Source: Roseovarius sp. MMSF_3281
GTDB taxonomy: Bacteria; Pseudomonadota; Alphaproteobacteria; Rhodobacterales; Rhodobacteraceae
Length of the DNA stretch: 64,000 nt
NCBI RefSeq assembly: GCF_030733685.1
Contig: NZ_JASHIM010000002.1
Coordinates: 1 to 64,000, forward strand
Direction of reading: 5' to 3'
The position numbers were made by a program, and so were the translations under genes. Positions 46,073 to 57,496 of this stretch are shown in pieces. The notes beneath the pieces are model-generated. The model saw only the letters and a program-made list of their open reading frames with translations, ran no database searches and was not told where the DNA came from. Every line of letters begins with the position of its first letter. Position 1 is the first letter of the stretch.

Positions 46073-47944
46073 GTGTTTCACGTGAAACATTTTGATGTCA
46101 TCGTTATCGGGGGTGGTCACGCGGGCGCTGATGCCGCGCATGCGGCGGCCCGCGCCGGCGCACAAACTGCGCTGGTTACTTTGTCGCGTCGCGATATTGG
46201 GGTGATGTCCTGTAACCCGGCGATTGGTGGCCTTGGCAAAGGCCATCTTGTGCGTGAAATCGATGCGCTCGACGGGGTAATGGCCCGGGTGGCGGATAAG
46301 GCTGGGATTCAGTTTCGTCTATTGAACCGCCGCAAAGGTCCAGCGGTTCAAGGCCCCCGTGCACAGGCAGATCGGAAAATTTACCGCGAGGCGATGCTTC
46401 AGGAGATCGAGCGCCAGCCGAACCTTTCAATCATCGAGGGTGAGGCCGCAGATTTCCTGATGGACGGCGGGCGTGTCACCGGTATCCGCCTACTGGATGG
46501 ATCGGAAATATCCGCGAAAGCGGTTGTTCTGACGACCGGCACATTTCTGCGCGGTGTTATTCATATTGGTGATGTCTCTCGTGCTGGCGGCCGCATGGGG
46601 GATAAGCCATCGGTTAAACTGGCAGAGCGCGTAGATTCCTTCGGCCTGACGCTTGGCCGTTTGAAAACGGGTACACCTCCGCGGCTGGATGGAAATACGA
46701 TTTCTTGGGATGGCCTGGATGAACAACCGGGTGACGATGATCCGGTTCTGTTTTCCTTTCTTTCGAAAGGCGTCAGTGCGGCGCAGGTGTCCTGCGGGAT
46801 CACCCATACCAATGAAAAAACCCACGACATTATCCGGGAGAATCTGGATCGTTCGGCAATGTATGGCGGGCATATCGATGGAGTTGGGCCACGCTATTGC
46901 CCATCGATCGAAGATAAAATCGTCCGGTTTGCCGATAAGACGTCGCATCAGATTTTTCTTGAGCCGGAAAGCCTATCGGATAGCGTGATCTATCCGAATG
47001 GCATATCAACATCTCTCCCCGAGGAAGTGCAGGAAGATTACGTTCGTTCTATCCACGGCCTGGAAAACGCGGTGATCCTACAGCCCGGCTATGCGATTGA
47101 ATATGACTATGTTGATCCGAGGAACCTCGATGCAACGCTCGCGGTGAAATCCGTGTCCGGGCTATATCTTGCGGGGCAGATCAATGGAACAACAGGCTAT
47201 GAAGAGGCTGCGGCCCAAGGGCTTGTTGCCGGTTTGAACGCGGCCCGGGCCGTGCAGGGAAAAGACCCGGTAATCTTTAGCCGCGCCGATAGTTATATCG
47301 GCGTGATGATTGATGATCTTATCACCCGTGGTGTATCCGAACCCTATCGCATGTTTACCTCGCGCGCCGAATTTCGCCTTTCTCTTCGTGCGGACAACGC
47401 GGACCAGCGGCTTACCCCTATTGGAATAGCGGCCGGATGTGTTGGTGCAGACCGTCAGAGGGCCTTTGAAGACAAGATGGAGCGCCTCGATGTGGCCAGA
47501 AATCTGCTTACATCTGAAGAGTATACGCCAAAGTATCTGGCGTCCTGCGGGCTGAAGATCAATCAGGATGGAACGAAAAGGACAGGGTTTCAGCTTTTGG
47601 CGTTCCCCGATGTTGATTTTGACACCTTGGTGCGTCTGAACGAAGCCTTGGGCGAAGTGGATTCCGAAACCCGCACACAGCTTGAGAAAGATGCGCTTTA
47701 CGCCAACTACATCACGCGCCAAAAGCAGGATGTCGAGATGATGAAACGCGACGAGGCACAGGAAATCCCAAAGGATTTCCCGTTTCAAAGCATCGAAGGC
47801 CTGTCAAACGAACTCAAGAACAAACTTACCGCGACAAAACCATCGAACCTTGCTCAAGCAGCGCGAGTCGACGGCGTAACGCCCGCGGCGCTGACACTCA
47901 TTTTAGCGCGCTTGCGTAGGGATAAACGGGAAAAATCCGCATGA
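46073..47944 (+). CDS. mnmG: tRNA uridine-5-carboxymethylaminomethyl(34) synthesis enzyme MnmG
   Basis: MnmG is the FAD- and NADH-dependent partner of MnmE. The 623-residue protein has FAD-binding [19 protein letters not shown], the [14 protein letters not shown] motif, GTFLRG, and two conserved cysteine-containing segments. The start is GTG 46073, and codons 1-6 (MFHVKH) are made by the parS site. It overlaps rsmG by four bases. Confidence 0.97.
   Translation: MFHVKHFDVIVIGGGHAGADAAHAAARAGAQTALVTLSRRDIGVMSCNPAIGGLGKGHLVREIDALDGVMARVADKAGIQFRLLNRRKGPAVQGPRAQADRKIYREAMLQEIERQPNLSIIEGEAADFLMDGGRVTGIRLLDGSEISAKAVVLTTGTFLRGVIHIGDVSRAGGRMGDKPSVKLAERVDSFGLTLGRLKTGTPPRLDGNTISWDGLDEQPGDDDPVLFSFLSKGVSAAQVSCGITHTNEKTHDIIRENLDRSAMYGGHIDGVGPRYCPSIEDKIVRFADKTSHQIFLEPESLSDSVIYPNGISTSLPEEVQEDYVRSIHGLENAVILQPGYAIEYDYVDPRNLDATLAVKSVSGLYLAGQINGTTGYEEAAAQGLVAGLNAARAVQGKDPVIFSRADSYIGVMIDDLITRGVSEPYRMFTSRAEFRLSLRADNADQRLTPIGIAAGCVGADRQRAFEDKMERLDVARNLLTSEEYTPKYLASCGLKINQDGTKRTGFQLLAFPDVDFDTLVRLNEALGEVDSETRTQLEKDALYANYITRQKQDVEMMKRDEAQEIPKDFPFQSIEGLSNELKNKLTATKPSNLAQAARVDGVTPAALTLILARLRRDKREKSA
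46074..46089. promoter_or_regulatory. parS centromere site 1
   Basis: TGTTTCACGTGAAACA is the perfect 16-base parS palindrome bound by ParB. It covers the mnmG start codon and first five codons. It lies about 3.2 kb from the presumed origin and 2.5 kb before parA. Confidence 0.95.
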
Positions 47945-48555
47945 TGCGTGCGGGGCTGCCCTCTGATGTTTCACGTGAAACATTGGAAAAGCTAAAGTAT
48001 TTTGCCGACCTTCTGTTGAAGTGGAACCCAAGGATCAATTTGGTTTCGCGTAATAGCCTGGATGATGTTTGGGCGCGGCACATCCTTGATTCTGCACAAA
48101 TTTATGAGCTTGCCCCCCACCCTGTGAACCATTGGGTTGACCTTGGCGCCGGTGGTGGGTTTCCGGGCCTTGTCATTGCAATGCTTGGTTTAGAACGGGA
48201 GTCGCCAAGAAAAGTTACCCTTGTTGAAAGCGATGTCAGGAAATCTGCATTCCTTCGAACGGTTATTCGCGAAACCGGCGCACCTGCCGAGGTTGTAAAT
48301 GATCGAATCGAAAACATTCCCCCGCTGGAAGCCGATGTTCTTTCGGCCCGCGCCCTTGCAGATCTGCCAAAACTTTTGGCATTTACTGATCGGCATCTGT
48401 CTGCTTCGGGCACCGCCCTGTTTCCAAAGGGCGCGTCATGGGAGAAAGAGCTGCAAGATGCTCAAAGTCAGTGGAACTTTGGATACCGTGTTGCTAAAAG
48501 CAAAACAGAAGACGGCCCCGCCATTCTTGCAATAACAGGAGTCTCCCGTGTCTGA
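47941..48555 (+). CDS. rsmG: 16S rRNA (guanine-527-N7)-methyltransferase RsmG
   Basis: RsmG methylates G527 of 16S rRNA. The 204-residue protein has [16 protein letters not shown] (SAM motif I) and [21 protein letters not shown]. Residues 9-14 (DVSRET) are encoded by the second parS site. It overlaps mnmG at the start (ATGA) and parA by eight bases at the end. Confidence 0.95.
   Translation: MMRAGLPSDVSRETLEKLKYFADLLLKWNPRINLVSRNSLDDVWARHILDSAQIYELAPHPVNHWVDLGAGGGFPGLVIAMLGLERESPRKVTLVESDVRKSAFLRTVIRETGAPAEVVNDRIENIPPLEADVLSARALADLPKLLAFTDRHLSASGTALFPKGASWEKELQDAQSQWNFGYRVAKSKTEDGPAILAITGVSRV
47967..47982. promoter_or_regulatory. parS centromere site 2
   Basis: A second perfect TGTTTCACGTGAAACA lies within the first codons of rsmG, 1.9 kb from the first and 0.6 kb before parA. 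Having parS in both gid genes is an old alphaproteobacterial arrangement. Confidence 0.95.
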
Positions 48556-49357
48556 TCCCACGCGCCCTCGCGGCCCGAAAATCATTGCCGTCGCAAACCA
48601 GAAAGGCGGAGTTGGGAAAACGACCACAACGATCAATCTCGGTGCGGCCTTGGCCGAAGCGGGGCAGCGTGTTCTGATCGTCGATCTTGATCCTCAAGGA
48701 AACGCCTCCACGGGTCTTGGGGTTGAACCGGATGAGCGCGAATTCACGACATATGAGTTGCTTTTGGAGGATATTGACCTTTCAGAAGTCATTCGCCCCG
48801 CGAATCCTGAAAACCTCATGATTATCCCCGCGACCGTTGATCTGAGTTCCGCCGATATCGAACTTATCTCCAATGAAAAGCGGAGTTTCCTTTTGCATGA
48901 TGCCCTGCGACAGCATGCGATGGATACCTATGCGCTTGACTATATCCTGATCGATTGCCCGCCCTCGCTCAATCTTTTGACAGTGAACGCCATGGTGGCC
49001 TCTCATTCTGTCCTGGTGCCGCTTCAAAGCGAGTTTTTTGCACTTGAAGGCCTTTCGCAGCTCATGCTGACCATCCGCGAGGTGCGCCAATCCGCCAATC
49101 CCAATTTGCGGATCGAGGGGATTGTCCTGACGATGTACGACGCTCGCAACAACCTATCGTCACAGGTTGAACAGGACGCCCGCGATAATCTTGGCGATCT
49201 TGTCTTCCAAACGCGAATTCCCCGAAACGTTCGCGTCAGCGAGGCACCGTCTTACTCCACCTCGGTTCTTGAGTATGATACCACCTCTAAAGGGGCACAG
49301 GCCTATCGTGAGTTGGCACAGGAACTCATGCAAAATCAGGCGCGCGTAGCCGCTTAA
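48548..49357 (+). CDS. parA: Chromosome partitioning ATPase ParA
   Basis: ParA moves or positions ParB-parS complexes during origin segregation. The 269-residue protein has the deviant Walker A NQKGGVGKTTTTINLG (near residue 19), VDLDPQGNASTGLG and DYILIDCPPSLN. The start is GTG 48548 after AGGAG, overlapping rsmG. It is the chromosomal (Soj) type, without an N-terminal DNA-binding domain. Confidence 0.97.
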   Translation: MSDPTRPRGPKIIAVANQKGGVGKTTTTINLGAALAEAGQRVLIVDLDPQGNASTGLGVEPDEREFTTYELLLEDIDLSEVIRPANPENLMIIPATVDLSSADIELISNEKRSFLLHDALRQHAMDTYALDYILIDCPPSLNLLTVNAMVASHSVLVPLQSEFFALEGLSQLMLTIREVRQSANPNLRIEGIVLTMYDARNNLSSQVEQDARDNLGDLVFQTRIPRNVRVSEAPSYSTSVLEYDTTSKGAQAYRELAQELMQNQARVAA

Positions 49358-49372
49358 CGAAAGGAATCGGGA

Positions 49373-50284
49373 ATGGCCGAGAAAAAATCAAAACAACGCG
49401 GGCTTGGCCGGGGGCTGTCGGCCTTGATGGCGGATGTGGCCGAAGATAGTGCGCCTGCCGGCGAGATTGCCAAACCGGCCGACCGTGCGGTTCCGATCGA
49501 ATTGATTTCTCCTAACCCGGACCAACCGCGCCGAAGCTTTGATGCTGAAAAACTGGATGATCTGGCGGCCTCGATTAAGGAAAAGGGCATCATTCAGCCG
49601 TTGATCGTACGGCCCAAGCCCAACAGTGACGGTGAATTCGAGATTGTTGCAGGCGAACGCCGCTGGCGTGCGGCCCAAAAGGCCAAGCTTCACGAGATTC
49701 CCGTGCTTATTCGTGATTTCGACGATACCGAGGTTCTCGAAGTTGCGATCATCGAAAACATTCAGCGCGCAGATCTCAACCCGGTTGAAGAGGCGGCTGG
49801 ATACCAGCAATTGATGGATAAATTCGGCCATACGCAGGAAAAACTCGCCGAAGCCCTTGGTAAAAGCCGTAGTCACATTGCCAATTCCATGCGTTTGTTG
49901 GGCCTGCCTGACGAGGTGCAGACATATCTTGGGCAAGGCAAGCTTTCTGCGGGCCACGCGCGCGCGCTCATCACGTCTGACGACCCTGCAAAGCTTGCCC
50001 GTGAAGTGATCAAAAAGGGCCTTTCGGTCCGCGAGACTGAAAAGCTCGCGAAGAAACCGATGGGCAATGCCGTTTCCAATGACGGCAAGGCCAAGAAGCA
50101 ATCGGCGCCCGCGAAAGATGCCGACACCAAGGCGTTGGAGGGCGATCTGGCCGCGAATTTGGGGATGAAGGTTTCGTTGAATCACAAGCCGGGCCGCGAA
50201 AATGGCCAGATCACGATCAGCTACGACACCTTGGATCAACTGGACAGTTTGTGCCGCATTCTGACGTCTAGCAGTTCGGCCTAG
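49373..50284 (+). CDS. parB: Chromosome partitioning protein ParB
   Basis: ParB binds parS and spreads as a CTP-dependent clamp. The 303-residue protein has the ParA-interacting N-terminus (GLGRGLSALM), ISPNPDQPRR, the CTP-binding GERRWRAAQKAK and ENIQRADLNPVEEAAGYQ boxes, a helix-turn-helix around KLAEALGKSRSHIANSMRLLGLP, and a C-terminal dimer domain. AAGGA precedes the ATG. Its 3' end overlaps the convergent YbaN-like gene by 17 bases. Confidence 0.97.
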   Translation: MAEKKSKQRGLGRGLSALMADVAEDSAPAGEIAKPADRAVPIELISPNPDQPRRSFDAEKLDDLAASIKEKGIIQPLIVRPKPNSDGEFEIVAGERRWRAAQKAKLHEIPVLIRDFDDTEVLEVAIIENIQRADLNPVEEAAGYQQLMDKFGHTQEKLAEALGKSRSHIANSMRLLGLPDEVQTYLGQGKLSAGHARALITSDDPAKLAREVIKKGLSVRETEKLAKKPMGNAVSNDGKAKKQSAPAKDADTKALEGDLAANLGMKVSLNHKPGRENGQITISYDTLDQLDSLCRILTSSSSA

Positions 50285-50621
50285 TCCAGATAAACACAAG
50301 AACACAGGCAAGAACCAGTGCCTGAATCACCAGAACCAGTGGTTTAATGCCCATCGCAACCGACAGGGTGAAAACCGCGACAATTGCGATGGTCGATATC
50401 CGTTTGACGCGCGGATTTATTGCGCCACGTTCGTGCCAATCGGCAATGGCGGGGCCAAACTGGCGATGAGATAGTAGCCAATTATGCAAACGCTCGGATG
50501 ATCGGGCAAAGAAAAATGCCGCCAAGAGCATGAAAGGCATTGTCGGAAGTAAAGGTAGGACCACACCAAGCATCCCCAGGCCGACACAGACAAGTCCCAA
50601 GGATGCCCAAAGAAAGCGCAC
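50268..50621 (-). CDS. YbaN/DUF454 family membrane protein
   Basis: This 117-residue protein has the DUF454 pattern: GLGMLGVVLPLLPTMPFMLLAAFFFARSSERLHNWLLSHRQFGP, with HERGAI later and two C-terminal membrane helices. Function is unknown. It is downstream of hemW on the same strand. Confidence 0.85.
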   Translation of the reverse strand: MRFLWASLGLVCVGLGMLGVVLPLLPTMPFMLLAAFFFARSSERLHNWLLSHRQFGPAIADWHERGAINPRVKRISTIAIVAVFTLSVAMGIKPLVLVIQALVLACVLVFIWTRPNC

Positions 50622-50624
50622 GAC

Positions 50625-51782
50625 TTAATCCCCTATCAACTCAACAAGCACCGAGTTTAGAACAATCCGCCCCTGCTCTGTGGCCCTGACCAACCTTGTG
50701 GAAAACTCGATCAACCCCAAGTCCTGAAGATAGTGCAACCGATCCTGCGGCAAGGGTTTACCCGCCAATTGGGCATAGCGATCCGGGTCAATCCCATCTT
50801 GAACGCGTAGGCCCATCATAAGGTATTCACCCGCCTGATCTTTCGGTAGAATGGCATCATATCGCTTTTCGGGGCGCCCCTCCGCGACAGCCTGCAACCA
50901 TCGGTCGGGATTTGACCAAGCTTCGGTTGCATATCGCCGGCCATTCAGCGTCACTCGCCCATGCGCGCCGGGCCCGATCCCCACATAATCCCCATAGCGC
51001 CAATAAATCAGGTTATGCCGCGATTCAGCCCCCGGTTTGGCATGATTAGAGACTTCATAAGCCCCAAGGCCAGCAGCTTGGCAAAGCTCTTGTGTTGCTT
51101 CGTACATATCGGCGGCCAAATCCTCTTCGGGCAGGCCGCGCAACTTGCCCCTGTCATAGCGGTCGCCAAAGGCTGTTCCGGGCTCGATCGTCAGTTGGTA
51201 CAATGACAGGTGGTCCACTGCCATGGTCAAGGCTTCGGAAAGTTCGTTGCGCCATGCTGCGAGTGTCTGGTCTTGCCGGGCGTAAATCAGGTCAAAACTC
51301 ACCCGATCAAAGTTTTTTCGTGCAATATCAAAGGCTTGCTTTGCTTCCTCTACCGTGTGAATACGCCCAAGCCGCCGAAGGTCCGCGTCATTGAGCGCCT
51401 GAATGCCCATCGACACCCTTGAAACACCGCCCTGCGCAAAATCTCGAAACCGTCCAGCCTCCACAGATCCGGGGTTGGCCTCTAATGTCACCTCAAGATC
51501 GTTGGCAGCGGGCCACAGTTCACGCACACGTTCAAGGATTGCGGCGACGGTGTCGGGCTCCATCAAACTGGGTGTACCGCCGCCAAAGAAAACCGAATTC
51601 ACAACGCGATCAGGCACTCGTTCCGCGTAACGATCCAATTCTGAAAGGTAAGCCTCGCGCCATGCATCTTGGTCGATCTTGCGCGCAACGTGGGAATTGA
51701 AATCGCAATAGGGGCATTTGGCCTCGCAAAACGGCCAATGGATATAAAGGCCGAAGCCCCCGTTTTGCCAATCCTCAGCCAA
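50625..51782 (-). CDS. hemW: Radical SAM protein HemW (haem chaperone)
   Basis: This 385-residue protein has the radical-SAM cluster motif CEAKCPYCDFNSH (CxxxCxxC) near residue 19, FFGGGTPSLM and a HemN C-terminal domain (GEYLMMGLRVQDGID). HemW resembles coproporphyrinogen III oxidase but acts as a haem transfer protein. The start appears to be TTG 51782, overlapping rdgB by eight bases. Confidence 0.92.
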   Translation of the reverse strand: MAEDWQNGGFGLYIHWPFCEAKCPYCDFNSHVARKIDQDAWREAYLSELDRYAERVPDRVVNSVFFGGGTPSLMEPDTVAAILERVRELWPAANDLEVTLEANPGSVEAGRFRDFAQGGVSRVSMGIQALNDADLRRLGRIHTVEEAKQAFDIARKNFDRVSFDLIYARQDQTLAAWRNELSEALTMAVDHLSLYQLTIEPGTAFGDRYDRGKLRGLPEEDLAADMYEATQELCQAAGLGAYEVSNHAKPGAESRHNLIYWRYGDYVGIGPGAHGRVTLNGRRYATEAWSNPDRWLQAVAEGRPEKRYDAILPKDQAGEYLMMGLRVQDGIDPDRYAQLAGKPLPQDRLHYLQDLGLIEFSTRLVRATEQGRIVLNSVLVELIGD

Positions 51783-52383
51783 AACAGCCCTTCACCAGCT
51801 TGTCGAAGGCATCGGCGCGATGGCTGATCTTGTTCTTTTCCCAACGATCCATTTCGCCAAAGGTCTGATCATGGCCCTCGGGCTGAAAAATCGGATCATA
51901 CCCATGCCCCTCATGCCCCCGCATGGGCCAGACGATTTGCCCTTCGACGGTGCCGGGAAATACTTCGTCATGCCCATCGGGCCATGCCAGAACCAGGGTA
52001 CAGCAAAACCGCGCCGTCCAGGGCTTGGGGCTTTCACTTTCCAAAAGCCTGTCATGCGCCTTGCCCATGGCCATGATAAAATCGCGGCCCTTGTCGGTTT
52101 CCGCCCAGTTCGCGGTAAAAACCCCGGGCGCCCCATCAAGCGCATCAATCTCGATGCCTGAATCATCCGACAACGCCGGAAGCCCGGTGGCCTTCGCGGC
52201 GGCGTGGGCCTTGATCCGCGCATTTCCGACAAAGGTGGTTTCGGTTTCTTCCGGTTCGACAAGGCCCTTCTCGGCGGCGCCTACCACGCGCACGCCGAAC
52301 GGCTCCATCAAGTTGGCGATTTCTTCCAGTTTTCCGGCGTTATGCGTCGCCACCAAAAGCGTGTCGCCTTCGAACTTACGCAT
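51775..52383 (-). CDS. rdgB: RdgB/HAM1 dITP/XTP pyrophosphatase
   Basis: RdgB removes dITP, dXTP and similar bases from the nucleotide pool. The 202-residue protein has [14 protein letters not shown] at the N-terminus, [19 protein letters not shown] and ISHRADAF near the end. It overlaps rph upstream and hemW downstream by eight bases each, so rph-rdgB-hemW is one operon. Confidence 0.95.
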   Translation of the reverse strand: MRKFEGDTLLVATHNAGKLEEIANLMEPFGVRVVGAAEKGLVEPEETETTFVGNARIKAHAAAKATGLPALSDDSGIEIDALDGAPGVFTANWAETDKGRDFIMAMGKAHDRLLESESPKPWTARFCCTLVLAWPDGHDEVFPGTVEGQIVWPMRGHEGHGYDPIFQPEGHDQTFGEMDRWEKNKISHRADAFDKLVKGCFG

Positions 52384-53092
52384 TAACCGCCGCCTTCTGT
52401 GCATCAACCAGTTCGGAAACGCCCTTTTCGGCCAAATCCATAAGCTGGTTCATTTGATCACGGCTATAGGTCGATCCTTCGGCGCTCATCTGCACTTCGA
52501 TCAGTTGTTTTGATCCGGTCATGATGAAATTTCCATCAACGCCCGCTTCGCTGTCCTCGGGGTAATCCAGATCCAGCACAGGCTGCCCCGCGTAAATGCC
52601 ACAGCTGACAGCGGCCACAGGATCAGCCATCGGGTCACTGATCACGTCACCGATTTTCATCAGTTTCTGAACCGCAAGCCGCAGGGCCACCCAACCCCCG
52701 GTGATCGAGGCACAGCGCGTCCCGCCATCGGCCTGAATAACGTCACAATCGACGGTGATTTGACGTTCGCCCAGGGCCACGCGGTCAACCCCGGCACGCA
52801 ACGACCGGCCAATCAGCCGTTGAATCTCAACAGTCCGCCCGCCTTGCTTGCCCGCCGTGGCCTCCCGGCGCATGCGGCTCGTGGTGGAGCGGGGCAGCAT
52901 CCCGTATTCCGCTGTTACCCAGCCAAGGCCCGAACCCTTGATGAATGGCGGCACGCGATCTTCGATCGTGGCGGTACACAAAACATGCGTGTCGCCCACT
53001 TTGATCATGCACGACCCTTCGGCATGTTTCGTGACATTCGTTTCGATTGAAACGGCGCGCATTTCGCTTAAATCTCTACCCGACGGACGCAT
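52376..53092 (-). CDS. rph: Ribonuclease PH
   Basis: RNase PH trims tRNA 3' ends by phosphorolysis. The 238-residue length is exact for the family. Visible segments are [45 protein letters not shown] and [10 protein letters not shown]. The start ATG 53092 follows GAGGA. It is divergent from hrcA. Confidence 0.97.
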   Translation of the reverse strand: MRPSGRDLSEMRAVSIETNVTKHAEGSCMIKVGDTHVLCTATIEDRVPPFIKGSGLGWVTAEYGMLPRSTTSRMRREATAGKQGGRTVEIQRLIGRSLRAGVDRVALGERQITVDCDVIQADGGTRCASITGGWVALRLAVQKLMKIGDVISDPMADPVAAVSCGIYAGQPVLDLDYPEDSEAGVDGNFIMTGSKQLIEVQMSAEGSTYSRDQMNQLMDLAEKGVSELVDAQKAAVNA

Positions 53093-53181
53093 GGTGTATT
53101 CCTCATTTTGTTTGTGCCGGGGATACATGCGCCGCCGGTCGGATAGCAACCCCGATTGACCTTTTCCGCTTAGCGTCTTTA

Positions 53182-54276
53182 ATGGCGGATCATACGGGAT
53201 ATATGGGAAATATGAGCAACGCCGGTAAAATTCTGGAACAGATGAACGACCGCTCGCGCGAGGTGTTTCGCCGCGTGGTCGAATCCTATCTTGCATCGGG
53301 CGATCCTGTCGGCTCCCGCACCCTGACCCGCGACATGAGCGAAAAGGTCTCGGCTGCCACCGTCCGTAACGTGATGCAGGATCTTGAGTACCTCGGTCTG
53401 CTGGATAGCCCACACATCAGCGCGGGCCGCATTCCAACGCAGGAAGGCCTGCGTATGTTCGTCGATGGCCTTCTCGAAGTGGGCGATCTTGAAAATACCG
53501 ATCGCAAGATGATTGATGCGACCCTTGGGTCAAACTCCGACGATATGACCGGCGCGCTGGATCGTATCGGTTCCGCGTTGTCGGGTGTAACGCAGGGCGC
53601 GTCGCTTGTCCTTGCGCCCAAGCACGAGGCCCCGATCAAACATATCGAGTTTGTCAGCCTGTCGCACGATCGCGCGCTCGTGGTCTTGGTCTTTGCCGAT
53701 GGCCACGTGGAAAACCGCATCTTCCACCCGCCCCCGGGCCAGACGCCCAGCTCGATGCGCGAGGCGGCCAATTTTTTGAACGCTTTGATCGAAGGCAAAA
53801 CCATCTCTGACCTGCAAACCGTGATCGCGCGGCAGATCAGCGACCGCCGGCAAGAGATTGATCAACTGGCCCACCAGCTTGTCGAAAGCGGGCTGGCCGT
53901 CTGGGACGGTGACAGCGACAATTACGAACGCCTCATCGTCCGTGGCCGCGCGAATCTTTTGAACTCGGACACCGAGGAAGAAGAGTTTGATCGCATCCGC
54001 ACGCTCTTTGACGATCTCGAACGCAAGCGTGACATCGCCGAATTCCTTGAACTGGCCGACGAAGGCGAAGGTGTGCGCATTTTTATTGGCTCCGAGAACA
54101 AACTTTTCTCACTTTCGGGTTCCTCTCTGGTGGTCTCTCCTTATATGAACGCAGACCGAAAGATCATTGGCGCGGTGGGCGTGATTGGCCCGACCCGCCT
54201 GAACTATGGACGTATCGTGCCGATTGTGGACTACACGGCACAACTTGTTGGAAAGCTGATTGCTGACCGCAGCTAA
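53182..54276 (+). CDS. hrcA: Heat-inducible transcription repressor HrcA
   Basis: HrcA represses chaperone genes by binding CIRCE elements. The 364-residue protein has the winged-helix N-terminus ([27 protein letters not shown] and [16 protein letters not shown]) and a C-terminal GAF-like part ([30 protein letters not shown]). The start could be 53182, 53203 or 53212; the later two have GGGA nearby. I see no CIRCE repeat here, so targets lie elsewhere. Confidence 0.93.
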   Translation: MADHTGYMGNMSNAGKILEQMNDRSREVFRRVVESYLASGDPVGSRTLTRDMSEKVSAATVRNVMQDLEYLGLLDSPHISAGRIPTQEGLRMFVDGLLEVGDLENTDRKMIDATLGSNSDDMTGALDRIGSALSGVTQGASLVLAPKHEAPIKHIEFVSLSHDRALVVLVFADGHVENRIFHPPPGQTPSSMREAANFLNALIEGKTISDLQTVIARQISDRRQEIDQLAHQLVESGLAVWDGDSDNYERLIVRGRANLLNSDTEEEEFDRIRTLFDDLERKRDIAEFLELADEGEGVRIFIGSENKLFSLSGSSLVVSPYMNADRKIIGAVGVIGPTRLNYGRIVPIVDYTAQLVGKLIADRS

Positions 54277-54285
54277 AGGTGAATT

Positions 54286-54846
54286 ATGGCAGAGCCGAAA
54301 AACGACGACTTCCTTGATGACCTCGAACAGGCCGAGGCCGAGGAACAAGCCCATCACGCGGATGACATCGACGACACAGAGGCCGAGATCGAGTCCCTGC
54401 GCGCTGAACGTGATGCCTTTCAGGATAAGTTCATGCGCGCCCTCGCCGACGCCGAGAATGCCCGCAAGCGGAGTGAGAAAGACCGCCGCGAGGCGGAAAA
54501 CTACGGCGGCTCAAAGCTCGCCCGCGATATGCTGCCTGTCTACGACAACTTGAAGCGCGCGCTCGAGGCCGCCACCGATGAGCAGAAAGAGGTTTCCGCT
54601 GCCCTCATCGAAGGGATCGAGCTTACGATGCGCGAATTGCTCAATGTCTTTTCCAAGCACGGAATCACCCTGATCTCGCCCGAGGTAGGCGATAAATTCG
54701 ACCCCAACCACCACGAGGCGATGTTCGAGGCCCCCTTGCCCGGCACAAAGCAGGGCGAGATCATTCAGGTCTCTGCCCAAGGCTTCATGCTGCATGATCG
54801 TATCCTGCGCCCCGCGCAGGTCGGCGTGTCGTCCTTCCAAGGCTAA
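54286..54846 (+). CDS. grpE: Nucleotide exchange factor GrpE
   Basis: GrpE exchanges ADP for ATP on DnaK. The 186-residue protein has an acidic disordered N-terminus, a long coiled coil (residues about 25-110) and the C-terminal beta domain (ISPEVGDKFDPNHHEAMFEAPLP). AAGGTG precedes the ATG, nine bases after hrcA; the pair is a common operon. Confidence 0.95.
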   Translation: MAEPKNDDFLDDLEQAEAEEQAHHADDIDDTEAEIESLRAERDAFQDKFMRALADAENARKRSEKDRREAENYGGSKLARDMLPVYDNLKRALEAATDEQKEVSAALIEGIELTMRELLNVFSKHGITLISPEVGDKFDPNHHEAMFEAPLPGTKQGEIIQVSAQGFMLHDRILRPAQVGVSSFQG

Positions 54847-54852
54847 CGATAG

Positions 54853-54869
54853 GCCGGGGTCACCCCGGC
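54853..54869. terminator. Hairpin between convergent grpE and mutS
   Basis: GCCGGGG (54853-54859) and CCCCGGC (54863-54869) form a perfect seven-base stem around TCA, which is also the mutS stop codon. There is no clear T-run on either side, so termination would be weak or Rho-aided. Confidence 0.45.
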
Positions 54870-57496
54870 TTATCCGCCAACCCTTTCAATTCGTAAATCA
54901 AGTTCAGCGCCTCGCGCGGGGTCAGGTCATCGGGCAGGATCTCGGCCATGCGCTTGTCCAGATCCGAGTCCTTCACCGGCGCGGGCGGTGGCGGCGGCGT
55001 GGCCGAAAACAGTGGCAGATCATCAATCAACGCCTTTTGCGCCGTGCCGCCTTCTCGCTCTCCCTTCTCCAAAGCATCCAGAACAACGCGCGCCCGTTCA
55101 ACCACGGCCGATGGCAACCCGGCCAGTTTGGCCACCTGCACGCCATAGCTCCGGTCGGCGGCCCCACGCTTGACCTCGTGCAGGAAAATAACCTCGCCTT
55201 CATGTTCCTTGACGCTCACCGTGGCATTATCCACCCGACCCAACTTGTCACTCAGGTTGGTCAACTCGTGGTAATGCGTGGCAAACAAGGCCCGGCAGCC
55301 ATTTACATCATGCAAATGCTCCAATGTGGCCCAGGCGATGCTCAACCCGTCATAGGTGGCCGTGCCGCGCCCAATCTCGTCCAGGATCACCAGCGCATGA
55401 TCGTCCGCCTGGTTCAAAATCGCGGCGGTTTCGACCATCTCTACCATGAAGGTCGAGCGCCCGCGCGCTAGGTCGTCACTCGCGCCAACCCGGCTGAACA
55501 ATTGGCTGACCAACCCCACATGCGCGCTTGCGGCGGGCACGAAACTCCCCGATTGCGCCAAAAGCGCAATCAAAGCGTTTTGCCGAAGAAACGTCGATTT
55601 ACCCGCCATGTTCGGCCCGGTCAGCAGCCAAATATCGCTGTCACCGCCAAGGGCGCAATCATTGGCGATGAATGGCTCACCCGCCTTGCGAAGCGCCTGT
55701 TCCACAACCGGATGCCGCCCTGCGTCGATTTCAAGTGCGCGGCTGTCGTCCACCTGCGGCTGACACCAGTTTTCGCCCCGCGCCAGATCGGCCAAGCCGG
55801 TGGTCAAATCCATTTCGGCCAAGGCCCGCGCGGCCTGTGAAACCTCTGCCGAGTTTTCCAAAATCGCAGTTTTCAGGCTGTCATAGAGCCGCTTTTCAAT
55901 CTCAAGCGCCCGGCCTCCGGCGTTCAAAATCTTGGTTTCCATCTCGCTTAGCGGCACGGTGGTAAACCGCACTTGGTTGGCCGTGGTCTGCCGATGCTTG
56001 AAGGTCTCGTTCAACGGTTCCGACAACATCTTGTCGGCATGGGTGCTGGTCACTTCCACGAAATAGCCCAGCACATTGTTATGCTTGACCTTCAGGCTCT
56101 GAATCCCCGTCAATTCCTGATATTCGCTTTGCATTGCCGCGATCACGCCGCGCCCTTCATCGCGAAGCTGGCGCACCTCGTCCAACTCCGCGTCATACCC
56201 CGGCGCGATGAACCCGCCATCGCGCGCCAAAAGCGGCGGCTCGGCGATCAGGGCTTGATCCAACAGGTCAAGCAATGCGTCATGTCCGGCCAAATCCCCT
56301 GCCGCATTGGCCAGGGTTTTGGGCAAGTCCACGCTTTCGACCATCCCGGCAATCTCGGCGGCTTGGGTCAGACCATTGCGAATGGCCGCCAAATCCCGCG
56401 GCCCGCCACGATCAAGACCAAGCCGTGATAGTGCGCGGTCAAGGTCCGGCACCTTCCGCAATGCCCCACGCAAACCTTCGGAGAATCGAGACTGTTCCAC
56501 CGCAAAAGCCACTGCTTGCAGGCGGTCTTGCACCACCTCCAACACCCGGCTGGGGCTGGATAGCCGCCGTTCCAACAACCGGCCTCCCCCCGCCGTCACC
56601 GTCCGATCGACCGAGGCCAAAAGCGATCCGGCGCGCCCGCCATTCATCGCTTGGGTGATCTCAAGGTTGCGCCGCGTGGCGGCATCAATCTGCATCACCC
56701 GCGCCTGCGCCTCGCGTTGTGGCACCTGCAAAAGCGGCAGTTTGCCCTTCTGCGTGATCTCAAGGTATTCAACGATGGCCCCCATGGCGGCCACTTCGGG
56801 CCGGTTGAAGGCCCCGAATGCCTCCAGCGTACCAACGTCGAACAAATCGCACAGGCGCTTTTCTCCGCCGGTACTGTCAAAGGCCGCCCGACCCAATTCG
56901 GTAACCGAGGCCCCGGATTCAGTCACTATTTCACCCAAATCGGCGTCACCCTCATTGGCTAGGATCACCTCGGACGGCGCCAGCCGCGCCAGCTCCGGGC
57001 CAAGCCGTACCTGCGCCAAGGGCATCACGTGAAACGCGCCCGTCGAAATATCCACCCAGGCCAAGGCCCCCTCGCCCCGCACCTGTGCGAAACTGGCAAG
57101 GTAATTGTGCCGCCGCGCCTCAAGCAAACTTTCCTCGGTCAGCGTTCCGGGTGTCACCAGCCGCACAACCCCCCGCTTGACCACGGATTTCGAGCCGCGC
57201 TTTTTCGCCTCCTCCGGGCTTTCCATCTGCTCACAGACAGCCACGCGAAACCCTTTGCGAATAAGCGTCAAAAGGTAACTCTCGGCCGCATGCACCGGCA
57301 CCCCGCACATCGGGATATCCTCGCCCAGATGCTTGCCCCGCTTGGTCAGGGCAATATCCAAGGCCTCGGCGGCCGATACCGCATCGTCAAAAAACAGCTC
57401 GTAAAAATCCCCCATCCGGTAGAACAGCAAAGCCCCCGGATACTCCGCCTTGATCTCTAGGTATTGCGCCATCATCGGCGTCACGGTGGATTTCAT
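54860..57496 (-). CDS. mutS: DNA mismatch repair protein MutS
   Basis: MutS recognises mismatches and recruits MutL. The 878-residue protein has the mismatch-reading loop with [15 protein letters not shown] near residue 28, Walker [11 protein letters not shown], Walker [17 protein letters not shown], and the helix-turn-helix end. I chose ATG 57496 ([16 protein letters not shown]); ATG 57556 is in frame. It faces away from maeB. Confidence 0.97.
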   Translation of the reverse strand: MKSTVTPMMAQYLEIKAEYPGALLFYRMGDFYELFFDDAVSAAEALDIALTKRGKHLGEDIPMCGVPVHAAESYLLTLIRKGFRVAVCEQMESPEEAKKRGSKSVVKRGVVRLVTPGTLTEESLLEARRHNYLASFAQVRGEGALAWVDISTGAFHVMPLAQVRLGPELARLAPSEVILANEGDADLGEIVTESGASVTELGRAAFDSTGGEKRLCDLFDVGTLEAFGAFNRPEVAAMGAIVEYLEITQKGKLPLLQVPQREAQARVMQIDAATRRNLEITQAMNGGRAGSLLASVDRTVTAGGGRLLERRLSSPSRVLEVVQDRLQAVAFAVEQSRFSEGLRGALRKVPDLDRALSRLGLDRGGPRDLAAIRNGLTQAAEIAGMVESVDLPKTLANAAGDLAGHDALLDLLDQALIAEPPLLARDGGFIAPGYDAELDEVRQLRDEGRGVIAAMQSEYQELTGIQSLKVKHNNVLGYFVEVTSTHADKMLSEPLNETFKHRQTTANQVRFTTVPLSEMETKILNAGGRALEIEKRLYDSLKTAILENSAEVSQAARALAEMDLTTGLADLARGENWCQPQVDDSRALEIDAGRHPVVEQALRKAGEPFIANDCALGGDSDIWLLTGPNMAGKSTFLRQNALIALLAQSGSFVPAASAHVGLVSQLFSRVGASDDLARGRSTFMVEMVETAAILNQADDHALVILDEIGRGTATYDGLSIAWATLEHLHDVNGCRALFATHYHELTNLSDKLGRVDNATVSVKEHEGEVIFLHEVKRGAADRSYGVQVAKLAGLPSAVVERARVVLDALEKGEREGGTAQKALIDDLPLFSATPPPPPAPVKDSDLDKRMAEILPDDLTPREALNLIYELKGLADKPG

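Noticed and set aside
53093-53211. CIRCE element between rph and hrcA
   Set aside because: I looked for TTAGCACTC with its complement and found neither arm.
57021-57036. CACGTGAAAC inside mutS as a third parS
   Set aside because: It matches only one arm of the 16-base palindrome and has about four mismatches; the two sites in mnmG and rsmG are perfect.
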